Under the pieces are notes generated by a model. The model was not told the origin of the DNA. It searched no databases and saw nothing but the letters and a program-made list of their open reading frames with translations. Shown here piece by piece: positions 51,915-60,338 of a DNA stretch of 64,000 bases. Made by a program: the position numbers and the translations under genes. The DNA is from Victivallaceae bacterium (GTDB lineage Bacteria > Verrucomicrobiota > Lentisphaeria > Victivallales > Victivallaceae). Location of the stretch: the NCBI GenBank assembly GCA_016292515.1, contig JAEDIJ010000005.1, positions 22,918-86,917 on the forward strand, given 5' to 3'. Each line of letters opens with the position of its first letter. Position 1 is the first letter of the stretch.

Positions 51915-52262
51915 CTTAAAAAATCCCGCGCAAGCGGGCGCTTGGGGAGAGTGCGAGAGGGGCGGCGTGAGCCCTTTCGCTGATCGGGCGTTATGCGATG
52001 TTTCATTCAGAGGGGGCTGGTTTCGCCCCCTCTAAAACTCCCCTCAACCCGCCAGGGCGGGGCTTTGTACCTGCCGCGGATATTTGCGGATGATCGTTTT
52101 GCCCGCGCTCTATCCAAATGTCCCCGCAAATCTCCGCGGGCGTCTATATTTGTTACCGAAAAACGACCTGCGTCCCACGCGGGCTAATGCTCCGCTTTAT
52201 GCTTCGCCCGCCGACTGCTGAATGAGCGACACGCCCCCACGCCGATGTCAGTCTCGCGGACG
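51915..52262. repeat. Intergenic repeat family, copy E (partial forward end + inverted module 3)
   Basis: 51915-51985 is the tail of a forward copy (hairpin CCCGC-GCAA-GCGGG, then GCGAGAGGG facing CCCTTTCGC). 52009-52262 is an inverted module 3: AGAGGGGG/CCCCCTCT (52009-52033), CCCGCC/GGCGGG (52048-52061), and CCGCGGATATTTGCGG (52074-52089) facing CCGCAAATCTCCGCGG (52124-52139). The next 138 bp to the fucosidase stop hold nothing I can name. Confidence 0.82.
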
Positions 52263-52400
52263 CTCTCCGTCGCGCGAAGTGCTATGGGGGGGCAGGCAGT
52301 GGCGTAATGGGTAAAAGACAAAATCACGCAATGATGACGCGTCCGTTTTGTCCGTAAAAGTCCGTAGAGGATGACAACGCAGTTGCCCTCGTCCGACTGA

Positions 52401-54143
52401 TCAGATCTGCCGGATAAAGCGCACTTCGACGAGATTCATCATTTTGACGTCGGCGCAATCAATGTGCGGGACGCGCAACGCGATTTCGGCTTTGGTGTTT
52501 GCGGGGATTTCGATCTCCCCCAATACGGTCGCCGCCGAGGGGTGCGTGCCGTTTTCCAGCATCCGGTCGGGCGTCAGATGTTTTTGTGCGACGCTTCTGC
52601 CGTCGAGGAGAATTTCGACGTCGCGGCCGCCGTACCACGGGCGCGCGTGATACGCCATAAAGGTGACGACTTCGATTTGGTAACGCCCGCCCTGCGGAAA
52701 AAATGCGTCCCAGACGATCCGGTCGCCGGGATTTTCCCAATTGCGCAACGTGCCGTCGGTATCAAGCGTCATATGTCCCGTGTCGGCGTGTGCGACGCCG
52801 TCGACGCCGAGCGTCGAAGATGATTTCCCGCCGTTTTCCCCCTCAATGATCCTGCCGAGGGCGGGCGACAGCGCAAGTACGCCGTTTTGCGGACAAAGTT
52901 CCGGCGCGATCCGGGGAATGCCGTCGAGTTTCACGCGAACGAGCGGCAGGAGCGTTTGCGCGATATTTGCGGTGTGAAGCGTCAGCGTCGAATCTTTTTG
53001 TTCAAACGGCACATCGGCGGAAACGACGCGGTTGAAAATGCCGGAAACTTCGATTTTTTCCTGCTTTTTCGTCAGAAAAAAATTGAGTGTGTCGCCGTTT
53101 GTCGTCGTACAGCCCCAGTCGAAACCGGAGGGGAAAACGCCCGGTTCACTTCCCGAAATGACGCAGGGGGGCAGCGTCTGCTGCCACCGGGCGAGTTCTT
53201 TAAGTATCTTGACCGTACCTTCGGGGAAGTCTCCCTCCGGGCGCGGCCCGATGTTGACGAGCAAATTGGCATTGCGCGAAGCGAGAAACGCCATTCTTTC
53301 GGCGATCAGTCGCGCCGGTTTCCAGTCCTCGTCGCCGTATTTGAATCCCCACGTGTGATTGAGGGTGATCGGCGATTCACAAGGGATGGTCTGGCGACAG
53401 CGCATCACCTGATTGTCGCCGAGGCTCTGAAAGTCGCCGCATCCGTTGCCGATACGGCTGTTGATACGGCATTGCGGTTGCAGTTCCCGGACGAGATCGC
53501 GCAGTTTTTCGCTGTACTTCGGCGCGATGTCAAGCGGGCAGTCGCACCACAATTCGACGACTTCGCCGTAATTCGTGAGGAGTTCTTTGACTTGCGGCAG
53601 GACTTTGCCCTCGAAATAACGCTTGAAATCTTTTTGGGAGAAATCGGGGAAATCCCAGTCGTTCCCCCACGACATCCCCTGATGATTTTTGGGATAAAGC
53701 GGTCCCGGGTCGCCGCCGTCCATTTCGTGCCAGTCAAGATAATGGCTGTAATAAATGCCGAGTTTGACATCGTATTTTTTACAGGCGGCGGCAATTTCCG
53801 CCAGCACGTCGCGCCCGAAAGGGGTCGCGTCGACGATGTTGAAAGGGGAAACCTTGCTCTTGTACATCGCGAAGCCGTCGTGATGTTTCGCCGTAAAGAC
53901 AATGTAGCGGAATCCCGCGTCGGCAATCATTTTCATCCATTTGTCGGCGTCGAAAAGCGCGGGGTTGAATTGCCCGGCAAGTTGCGCGTATTCGGCATTG
54001 GGGATCCGGCAGTGCGATTGGATCCATTCTCCGATGTAGGAGACTTCTTTCCCCTGCCAGATGCCGCCCGGTATGGCGTAGAGTCCCCAGTGGATGAAAA
54101 CCCCGCACCGGAGTTTTTCAAAGCGTTCGTCGGGTGTCATCAT
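52401..54143 (-). CDS. GH29 alpha-L-fucosidase
   Basis: A 580-residue glycoside hydrolase. Catalytic (beta/alpha)8 domain: FEKLRCGVFIHWGLYAIPGG, FTAKHHDGFAMY, the likely nucleophile Asp201 in VELWCDCPLD, and LLVNIGPRPEGDFPEG. A C-terminal beta-sandwich domain follows (residues about 430-580, with YHARPWYGGRDVEILLDG). There is no signal peptide, so it should act in the cytoplasm on imported oligosaccharides. The start at 54143 or the adjacent ATG at 54140 both follow AGGGG. It is the last gene of the hom-to-fucosidase run, 6 bp after pfk. Confidence 0.92.
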   Translation of the reverse strand: MMTPDERFEKLRCGVFIHWGLYAIPGGIWQGKEVSYIGEWIQSHCRIPNAEYAQLAGQFNPALFDADKWMKMIADAGFRYIVFTAKHHDGFAMYKSKVSPFNIVDATPFGRDVLAEIAAACKKYDVKLGIYYSHYLDWHEMDGGDPGPLYPKNHQGMSWGNDWDFPDFSQKDFKRYFEGKVLPQVKELLTNYGEVVELWCDCPLDIAPKYSEKLRDLVRELQPQCRINSRIGNGCGDFQSLGDNQVMRCRQTIPCESPITLNHTWGFKYGDEDWKPARLIAERMAFLASRNANLLVNIGPRPEGDFPEGTVKILKELARWQQTLPPCVISGSEPGVFPSGFDWGCTTTNGDTLNFFLTKKQEKIEVSGIFNRVVSADVPFEQKDSTLTLHTANIAQTLLPLVRVKLDGIPRIAPELCPQNGVLALSPALGRIIEGENGGKSSSTLGVDGVAHADTGHMTLDTDGTLRNWENPGDRIVWDAFFPQGGRYQIEVVTFMAYHARPWYGGRDVEILLDGRSVAQKHLTPDRMLENGTHPSAATVLGEIEIPANTKAEIALRVPHIDCADVKMMNLVEVRFIRQI

Positions 54144-54149
54144 TTTCCC

Positions 54150-55430
54150 CTAAAAAGAAACGATGGTTTTGACGCAACTCCACAGCGGACTGTCAAGCTG
54201 GACTTTTTTACGCGAACTCGTCGCGAGCGCGATCGGCACGTGCGTGAATTCTCCGCCCCAGTGACCGACGATCATATCGGTGCGCCCCGCCATCGCCGCG
54301 TGGGCGGCGTTGTTGGCGAGCAACGTGCAGAAAACCGCATCCTCTCCGGCGGCGCCGACGCTGCGGATGGTGTAGCCGGGGTCGATGTATTTGATCGTCA
54401 CGTCGACGCCGTTTTTTTTCATATAACGGTCGATTTCCGATTTGAGCAAAAGCCCGATATCGTCTTTCAGAATGTTGCCGGAAGCATCTTTGCGCACGAC
54501 TTTTTTCTTGAAAAGTTCCTGCCCCGCGCCCTCGGCGACGAGGATGACGGCGTGATGTTTCTTTGCCAGCCGTTGAAGCAGATGCGGCAAAAGCGCGTGA
54601 TCGCCTTTTTCCAGTTGGAATTTCTCCTCCGGGATCAGACAGTAGTTGGCAAAGGGATTGGCGAGCGCGGTAAAGGCGGCGATCCAGCCGGAATCGCGTC
54701 CCATCACTTTGACGATGCCGACGCCGTTGTAGGCACCTTTGGCTTCGCTGTGGGCGCAGGAAACGAAATTTTCCGCCGTCCGCACCGCGGTCGTGAAACC
54801 GAAACTCTGGTCGATGAAGCTGATGTCGTTGTCGATCGTCTTGGGGATGACGATGACGCTGATCGTAAGTTTCCGGCGTTTGATCTCCTGGGAAAGCGCG
54901 TGCGCGCCGCGCGCCGTACCGTCGCCGCCGATGCAAAAGAGCAGATTGATATTCATCCGCGCCAGCGTATCGACGAGGACGCCGGGATCCTCCGCGCCGC
55001 GCGACGAGCCGAGGATCGTGCCGCCGTCGTGGTGGATGCCGTCGACGAGATCGGGCGTGAGCAAGAGCGGCTCCAATCCGTGCTCCGGATTGAGACCGCG
55101 GTAACCGTAGCGGATGCCGTAGATGACGGGGACTCCGTAGCGGTTGAGCGAAAGCACGAGCGCGCGGATGACGTCGTTCAAGCCGGGGCAGAGTCCGCCC
55201 GCTGTCAGGATCGCCGCTTTGCTCCACGCGGGATCGTGAAAGATCTTTTTGCGGACGCCCGCCCGTTCAAAGGCAAGCGGTTCCTCTTTGCGCGCAATGT
55301 TCGCGGCGATCGCCGCGGGATCGCTCTCGTAAGTTACGCGTTCATCTTCGCCGATGAAATGCATGTCGCGTATGGGATTTGTCAATGTGCATTTGCCCAG
55401 TTTTCCGATCCGAAAATCCGCTTGTGTCAT
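54150..55430 (-). CDS. 6-phosphofructokinase, clade X-like (ATP or PPi type)
   Basis: A 426-residue phosphofructokinase with an N-terminal extension, then LTAGGLCPGLNDVIR, CIGGDGTARGA, VIPKTIDNDI, GFTTAVRTAENF, and KVMGRDSGWIAA. The GGDG loop keeps Gly (ATP type) while PKTIDND has Lys (often PPi type). This combination and the extension fit the ATP-using clade with plant and trypanosome enzymes, but the phosphoryl donor is not certain. ATG 55430 is used, since MTQADFRIG starts the conserved part. It lies between prfB and the fucosidase. Confidence 0.88.
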   Translation of the reverse strand: MTQADFRIGKLGKCTLTNPIRDMHFIGEDERVTYESDPAAIAANIARKEEPLAFERAGVRKKIFHDPAWSKAAILTAGGLCPGLNDVIRALVLSLNRYGVPVIYGIRYGYRGLNPEHGLEPLLLTPDLVDGIHHDGGTILGSSRGAEDPGVLVDTLARMNINLLFCIGGDGTARGAHALSQEIKRRKLTISVIVIPKTIDNDISFIDQSFGFTTAVRTAENFVSCAHSEAKGAYNGVGIVKVMGRDSGWIAAFTALANPFANYCLIPEEKFQLEKGDHALLPHLLQRLAKKHHAVILVAEGAGQELFKKKVVRKDASGNILKDDIGLLLKSEIDRYMKKNGVDVTIKYIDPGYTIRSVGAAGEDAVFCTLLANNAAHAAMAGRTDMIVGHWGGEFTHVPIALATSSRKKVQLDSPLWSCVKTIVSF

Positions 55431-55452
55431 TGTATTGTCCCTTGATTTTGGT

Positions 55453-56550
55453 TTAATTGGCAAGCCCGCTCTTTAAGAAAGCCTCGATGAAGGCGTCGAG
55501 GTCGCCGTCGAGTACGCCCGCGGTGTCGCTCGTTTCGACGTCGGTGCGCAGATCCTTGACCATCTGGTAAGGCTGTAAAACGTAACTGCGGATCTGACTG
55601 CCCCAGCCGTTTTCCGACTGTTCGCCGCGCGCCGCCGCCGCCTGCTGACGGCGTTTTTCCATTTCGGCTTCGTAGAGGCGCGCTTTGAGCATTTTCATCG
55701 CGGTCGCGCGGTTTTTGTGCTGGGAACGCTCCGCCTGACAGCAGACGACGATGCCGGTCGGGATATGGGTGATGCGCACGGCGCTGTCGGTCGTGTTGAC
55801 GTGCTGACCGCCCGCGCCGCTCGAACGGTAGGTGTCGATGCGCAACTGCGATTCGTCGACGTCGATGTCGATGTCGTCGTCGATTTCGGGAAAGACTTCG
55901 ACCGACGAAAAACTCGTGTGGCGGCGCGCGTTGCTGTCAAAAGGCGAAATGCGCACGAGGCGGTGGACACCGCGCTCGGCTTTGAAGTAGCCGTAACCGT
56001 ATTCGCCCGTGACGTGGAGCGTGACGCTTTTGATGCCCGCTTCTTCGCCCGGTTGGAGATCGACGATCTCGTCTTTCCAGTTGCGGCGTTCAAAATAACG
56101 GCGGTACATCCGCAGAAGCATATTCGCCCAGTCGCAGCTTTCGGTGCCGCCCGCTCCCGCGTGGATCGAGCAGTAAAAGTTACTGCGGTCGAAACGGCCG
56201 GAAAGAAAACTCATCACTTCGAGTTTGTCGAGCTTTTTCTGCAAACCGGCGATCTCATTGCCCGCTTCTTCGAGGAAATCGGGGTCGTCGGCGGCGAGTT
56301 CCGCCATCGCCGGGAGATCGTCGATCTCGCTTTGGAGTTTGGCAAAAGGTTCGACGACGTTGCGGCAAGCGGAAAGTTTCGCGACCGTGTTTTGCGCCGA
56401 TTCCTTGTCATCCCAGAAATCGGGTGCGCTCATCGATTTTTCCAACTCGGCGAGTTCGGCTTTGCGGTCGTCGATTTTCAGGAAATCGTGCAATAGCGCG
56501 ATGCGTTGCGCGAGATCGTGCGACGCGGCGTGAAGTTCATCAATGGTCAT
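55453..56550 (-). CDS. prfB: Peptide chain release factor 2, no programmed frameshift
   Basis: A 365-residue RF2 with the tripeptide anticodon SPF (VRISPFDSNARRHTSF) and the catalytic GGQ (SGAGGQHVNTTDSAVRITH). The frame is continuous through HDFLKIDDRKAEL, the region where many prfB genes carry CTTTGA and a +1 frameshift, so autoregulation by frameshifting is absent. The start overlaps the nifU stop by 11 bp, indicating coupling. A 24-residue upstream extension would lie inside nifU and is not real. Confidence 0.97.
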   Translation of the reverse strand: MTIDELHAASHDLAQRIALLHDFLKIDDRKAELAELEKSMSAPDFWDDKESAQNTVAKLSACRNVVEPFAKLQSEIDDLPAMAELAADDPDFLEEAGNEIAGLQKKLDKLEVMSFLSGRFDRSNFYCSIHAGAGGTESCDWANMLLRMYRRYFERRNWKDEIVDLQPGEEAGIKSVTLHVTGEYGYGYFKAERGVHRLVRISPFDSNARRHTSFSSVEVFPEIDDDIDIDVDESQLRIDTYRSSGAGGQHVNTTDSAVRITHIPTGIVVCCQAERSQHKNRATAMKMLKARLYEAEMEKRRQQAAAARGEQSENGWGSQIRSYVLQPYQMVKDLRTDVETSDTAGVLDGDLDAFIEAFLKSGLAN

Positions 56551-57136
56551 GCTTGGCTTGCTCCAAACGCCACATATCGTCGAGCAGACGCTGGATCGTC
56601 CCGAGACAACTGCCGCAGGCACCGCCCGCTTTGCAGTAGTTGGTGACGTCCGCCGCCTTGTGGAGATCGTTTTCCTTGGCGACTTTGAGGATCTTGACGT
56701 CGGTCACGCCGAAGCAGTGGCAGACGATCTTGCCCTCGTGATCGGAATCTTTTTCAAAGGGATTGGGCTCGCCGCGGTAATCGGCGATCGCCGCTTGAAG
56801 TGCCTCCATTCCCATCACGGAGCAGTGCATTTTCGCTTCGGGAAGACCGCCGAGCGCGTCGGCGATGTCCTGATTGGTGATTTTCTGCGCTTCGTCGAGC
56901 GTCTTGCCCTTGACGAGTTCGGTCAGCATCGAACTCGACGCGATCGCGCTCGCACAGCCGAAAGTCTTGAATTTGACGTCGGCGATTTTGCCGTCCTTGT
57001 CCAGTTTGAAAGTGAGTTTCAGCGCGTCGCCGCAGGCGGCGTTGCCGACTTCCCCGGTACCGTCGGGGTTTTCCACCTCGCCGATATTGCGTGGATTCAT
57101 AAAGTGATCCATCACTTTTTCCGAATAATCCCACAT
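56540..57136 (-). CDS. nifU: NifU-type Fe-S scaffold: IscU domain + BFD-like [2Fe-2S] domain
   Basis: A 198-residue protein. Residues 1-125 are IscU-like (NAACGDALKLTFKLD, TFGCASAIASSSMLTELVKG, EAKMHCSV: the three scaffold Cys). Residues 135-185 form a bacterioferredoxin-type [2Fe-2S] domain (VCHCFGVTD, CKAGGACGSC). The C-terminal Nfu domain of full NifU is absent. It assembles Fe-S clusters with a cysteine desulfurase, which is not nearby. AAGGAG precedes the ATG; prfB is coupled downstream. Confidence 0.92.
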   Translation of the reverse strand: MWDYSEKVMDHFMNPRNIGEVENPDGTGEVGNAACGDALKLTFKLDKDGKIADVKFKTFGCASAIASSSMLTELVKGKTLDEAQKITNQDIADALGGLPEAKMHCSVMGMEALQAAIADYRGEPNPFEKDSDHEGKIVCHCFGVTDVKILKVAKENDLHKAADVTNYCKAGGACGSCLGTIQRLLDDMWRLEQAKHDH

Positions 57137-57155
57137 ATTTTTTCTCCTTGTCGAA

Positions 57156-58889
57156 TCAGAGATATTTTGCGAGCATTTCCTTCACTTCGGCGGCGACGGT
57201 TTCCGCCGCGTCCGCAAGGGAAAGTTTGGCGGCATCCTTGCTGCCGCGGTGCTTGTACTCCGTCTGATTTTCCGCGAGCGTCTTGGGCGAAACGACCAAC
57301 CGCAGCGGAATTCCGATCAAGTCGGCGTCGCTGAACATCGAGCCCGCTTTTTCGCCGCGGTCGTCGAAAAGGACTTCGACGCCGAGATCGAGCAACTCCT
57401 GATAAAGTTTTTCGGCGGCTTCGCGGACACCCGGTTTCTGCGGGTCGAGCGCGCAGATCTCGACCTGATAGGGGGAAATCGACATCGGCCAGATCGGCCC
57501 CCAGTCGTCGGCGGAAAATTCAATCACCGAAGCCATCGCGCGGCCGACGCCGATGCCGTAACAGCCCATCACCATCGGATGACTTTTGCCGTCGCGGTCA
57601 AGATAATTGCAGTTCATACTGCTGGAATACTTCGTGCCGAGCTGAAAGATGTTGCCGACTTCGATGCCGCGCATCATTTCAAGGGGTTCGCCCGTTTTCG
57701 GGCAGGGGTCGCCCGCGCGGACGCAGACGATGTCGCCGACGACGTAATCGACTCCGGCGAGGTCGCGCCCGGCGTTGAAGTTCTTGAAGTGGAATCCCTC
57801 CTCGTTGGCACCCGTCACCAGATTGCTGCTTTCGGCGGCACTGCGGTCGAGGACGATCCGGACTTTTTTGCCGTCGATGCCGCAGGGGCCGGCGAAACCG
57901 GGCACGGCTCCGGCGGCGAGGATCGCCTCGTCGTCGGCGAACTTGAATTCCGGCACTTGAAGCAAATTGGCGAGTTTCGTCTCGTTGACTTCAAAATCGC
58001 CGCGGACGACGGCAAAAATCAGCGAATTGTCGCGCAGATCCTGATAAAAGACCGCTTTGGCGGTATCTTCCGGCTTGACGTTGAGCAGTTGGGCGACCTC
58101 CTCGATCGTCTTGCTGTGGGGAGTCGGCACTTTTTCCAGCGGGAGCATCGGCTTTTTGTCGAACTTCCACGCGGCGACGGCGATCTCGCGGTTGGCGCGG
58201 TAACTGCGGTCGGGCGAAGCGAAGATCGTGTCTTCGCCGCAGTCGCAGATCGCCATGAATTCGTGCGAAACTTTGCCGCCCATCATCCCGGAGTTGGACT
58301 CGATGCTCAAAACGTTGTCCAGACCGATGCGGTGAAAGATCTTTTCGTAAGCGGCGTGGGCGCGGAGATAGTATTTTTCCAAGTCCGCCTGATCGACGTG
58401 GAAACTGTACGCGTCTTTCATCGTGAATTCCCTTGTGCGGATCAATCCGGCGCGCGGCCGCGCCTCGTCGCGGTATTTCGTCTGCAACTGATAGAGCATC
58501 ACCGGCAACTGCTTGTAACTTGTGACCTCGGTGCGCACGAGTGCCGTGACGCATTCCTCGTGCGTCATCGCGAGCAGCATCGGCTTGTCGTTGCGGTCGC
58601 TGAAACGGAGCAATTCGGCACCGACCGTTTCATATCTGCCCGATTCCTGCCACAACTCGGCGGGGAGGACGACCGGCATCAAAATTTCCTGCCCCTCGAT
58701 CTTATTCATTTCCTCGCGGATGATCTTTTCGATCTTGTCGATGACGCGCTTGCCAAGCGGCAGGATCGAATAAATGCCCGCCGAGACCGGACGGATGTAA
58801 CCGCCGCGGATCAGAAACTGATGACTTCTTGTTTTGGCGTCCTTGGGCACTTCTTTGAGGCGGCGCCCGACCATTTGACTCATTTTCAT
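57156..58889 (-). CDS. proS: Prolyl-tRNA synthetase, bacterial type with editing domain
   Basis: A 577-residue class IIa synthetase. Seen: RGGYIRPVSAGIYSILPLGK, motif 2 KYRDEARPRAGLIRTREFTM, an inserted YbaK-like editing domain (residues about 230-400), motif 3 GIGVGRAMASVIEF, and a C-terminal anticodon domain (YQVEICALDP). It is standard length for the bacterial type. The start follows AAGGAT at about 10 bp. It lies between aspartate kinase and nifU with about 20-bp gaps. Confidence 0.97.
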   Translation of the reverse strand: MKMSQMVGRRLKEVPKDAKTRSHQFLIRGGYIRPVSAGIYSILPLGKRVIDKIEKIIREEMNKIEGQEILMPVVLPAELWQESGRYETVGAELLRFSDRNDKPMLLAMTHEECVTALVRTEVTSYKQLPVMLYQLQTKYRDEARPRAGLIRTREFTMKDAYSFHVDQADLEKYYLRAHAAYEKIFHRIGLDNVLSIESNSGMMGGKVSHEFMAICDCGEDTIFASPDRSYRANREIAVAAWKFDKKPMLPLEKVPTPHSKTIEEVAQLLNVKPEDTAKAVFYQDLRDNSLIFAVVRGDFEVNETKLANLLQVPEFKFADDEAILAAGAVPGFAGPCGIDGKKVRIVLDRSAAESSNLVTGANEEGFHFKNFNAGRDLAGVDYVVGDIVCVRAGDPCPKTGEPLEMMRGIEVGNIFQLGTKYSSSMNCNYLDRDGKSHPMVMGCYGIGVGRAMASVIEFSADDWGPIWPMSISPYQVEICALDPQKPGVREAAEKLYQELLDLGVEVLFDDRGEKAGSMFSDADLIGIPLRLVVSPKTLAENQTEYKHRGSKDAAKLSLADAAETVAAEVKEMLAKYL

Positions 58890-58910
58890 AACTCGAAATC
58901 CTTCAAAAAA

Positions 58911-60320
58911 TTACGCTTCGCGCTCGACGAATTCCCGGTGCAGCGCCTTGATCGCCGCATCGAAGTTTTCGCGCTCGATGATGAACTGCATATTGACCTG
59001 GCGCATCGACTGATCGAGCGCGAGGATGTTGATCCCGACACTGGCGAGTGCCTGTGCCGCCCGCGACAGAAAGCCGGGGAATTTCATATTGCTGCCGAGC
59101 ACCGAAACGATCGCGATCGGACAAGTCTTGACGCGCGCGCTGGGCAACTCCGCGGCGAGATCGTCGATCATTTCCTGCAAGTGCGCGCTCTTTTGCGGCA
59201 CGTAGTGCGTGATCGTGTTGGCGTTGGTGTTTTTGGCGATGTAGACCACCTTGTGCCGCGCGAAAACGCCGAGCAGACGGTAGTCGTAACCGACCGCGCC
59301 GACCATTTCGGGGTCGAAAACTTCGACGGCGACCAGATCCTTGCGGCCGCAGATCATATCGACGCGCGGCGACGGCGAAACGTAGTCGCTCGAAATCAGC
59401 GTGCCGGGATTGCCCGGGTCGAAGGCGTTGTCCACGCGGATCGGAATGTGGTTGCGCTCCATCGCCTTGGACGCCATCGGGTGGATCGCTTCCATCGCCA
59501 TATCCGACAACTGGTCGGCGATGTCGAAATTGGTGTGCCCGATCTGCCGCACCTTGTCGATGCCGATCAGTTTGGGGTCGCCGGTCGAGAGGTGGAATTC
59601 CTTGTGGATGATCCCCTCGCGCGCGCCGGTGACGACCGCGAGCTTGCTGAACGTGATCTCGCTGTAACCGCGGTCGAATTTCGCCATCACGCCGCCGGCG
59701 CATTTGGCGTAACCGGTGACGATCGGCATGCACTTGGAGAAATCCAGCCCTTTGAGGTGGGACTGGATCGTTTCCTCCATCGTGCCGGTCTCCTGATCTT
59801 TCCAGCCGGAAAGATCGACGAAAACGGCGTTGACACCGTGCGCTTGCAGGATCAAGGCGGAGTTGAATGCGCTGTGCGCTTCGCCGACGCTGCTCAAAAG
59901 TTCACGGGCGGCGGGGAGATAACTCTCCTTGTTGAAGTGTCCGAAACTGCGCAACTGCATCAAGTTGAGCAGACAGTTGCGGATCCCCGTCATGCGCTCG
60001 TTGACAAAGGCGTCGGCGCGCGCCTGATCGAGCCCGAACTTTTCAAACGAACGGTTGAGCGTGATCATAAAAGCCGTCGTCGCGTCGAGTTTTTCCTGCC
60101 ACTCGCGGTTGTTTCCGGCGGCGAAACTCCCATAGATGCCGGGGTCGCCGGTCTTTTTGTTTTCAAGCAGTAAATTGGTGACGCCGCCGTAAGCGGAAAC
60201 GATGAAAATGCGGTTGTACAAATCCTGCTTCGACCGATTGCCGATAAAGATGTTGTCGAGCAATTCACCGAAGCGGCTCATACTGGTGCCGCCGATTTTT
60301 TCTACGGTGTGGATTCCCAT
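58911..60320 (-). CDS. Aspartate kinase
   Basis: A 469-residue amino-acid kinase with EKIGGTSMSRF at the N-terminus, VTGYAKCAGGVMAKFDRGYS in the nucleotide domain, and two C-terminal ACT units (VAVEVFDPEMVGAVGYDYRL; IAIVSVLGSNMKFPGFLSRA). It starts the aspartate pathway to lysine, threonine and methionine and is probably feedback-regulated. It directly follows hom (18-bp gap). The long N-terminal stretch after KIGGTSM is less usual and may mark a distinct subgroup. Confidence 0.9.
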   Translation of the reverse strand: MGIHTVEKIGGTSMSRFGELLDNIFIGNRSKQDLYNRIFIVSAYGGVTNLLLENKKTGDPGIYGSFAAGNNREWQEKLDATTAFMITLNRSFEKFGLDQARADAFVNERMTGIRNCLLNLMQLRSFGHFNKESYLPAARELLSSVGEAHSAFNSALILQAHGVNAVFVDLSGWKDQETGTMEETIQSHLKGLDFSKCMPIVTGYAKCAGGVMAKFDRGYSEITFSKLAVVTGAREGIIHKEFHLSTGDPKLIGIDKVRQIGHTNFDIADQLSDMAMEAIHPMASKAMERNHIPIRVDNAFDPGNPGTLISSDYVSPSPRVDMICGRKDLVAVEVFDPEMVGAVGYDYRLLGVFARHKVVYIAKNTNANTITHYVPQKSAHLQEMIDDLAAELPSARVKTCPIAIVSVLGSNMKFPGFLSRAAQALASVGINILALDQSMRQVNMQFIIERENFDAAIKALHREFVEREA

Positions 60321-60338
60321 AGTCCGAAATTCCCGAAA

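Noticed and set aside
52887-55445. 852-codon open frame on the + strand
   Set aside because: Antisense to the fucosidase and phosphofructokinase; no family signature.
57249-60173. 974-codon open frame on the + strand
   Set aside because: Antisense to proS and aspartate kinase; same cause.
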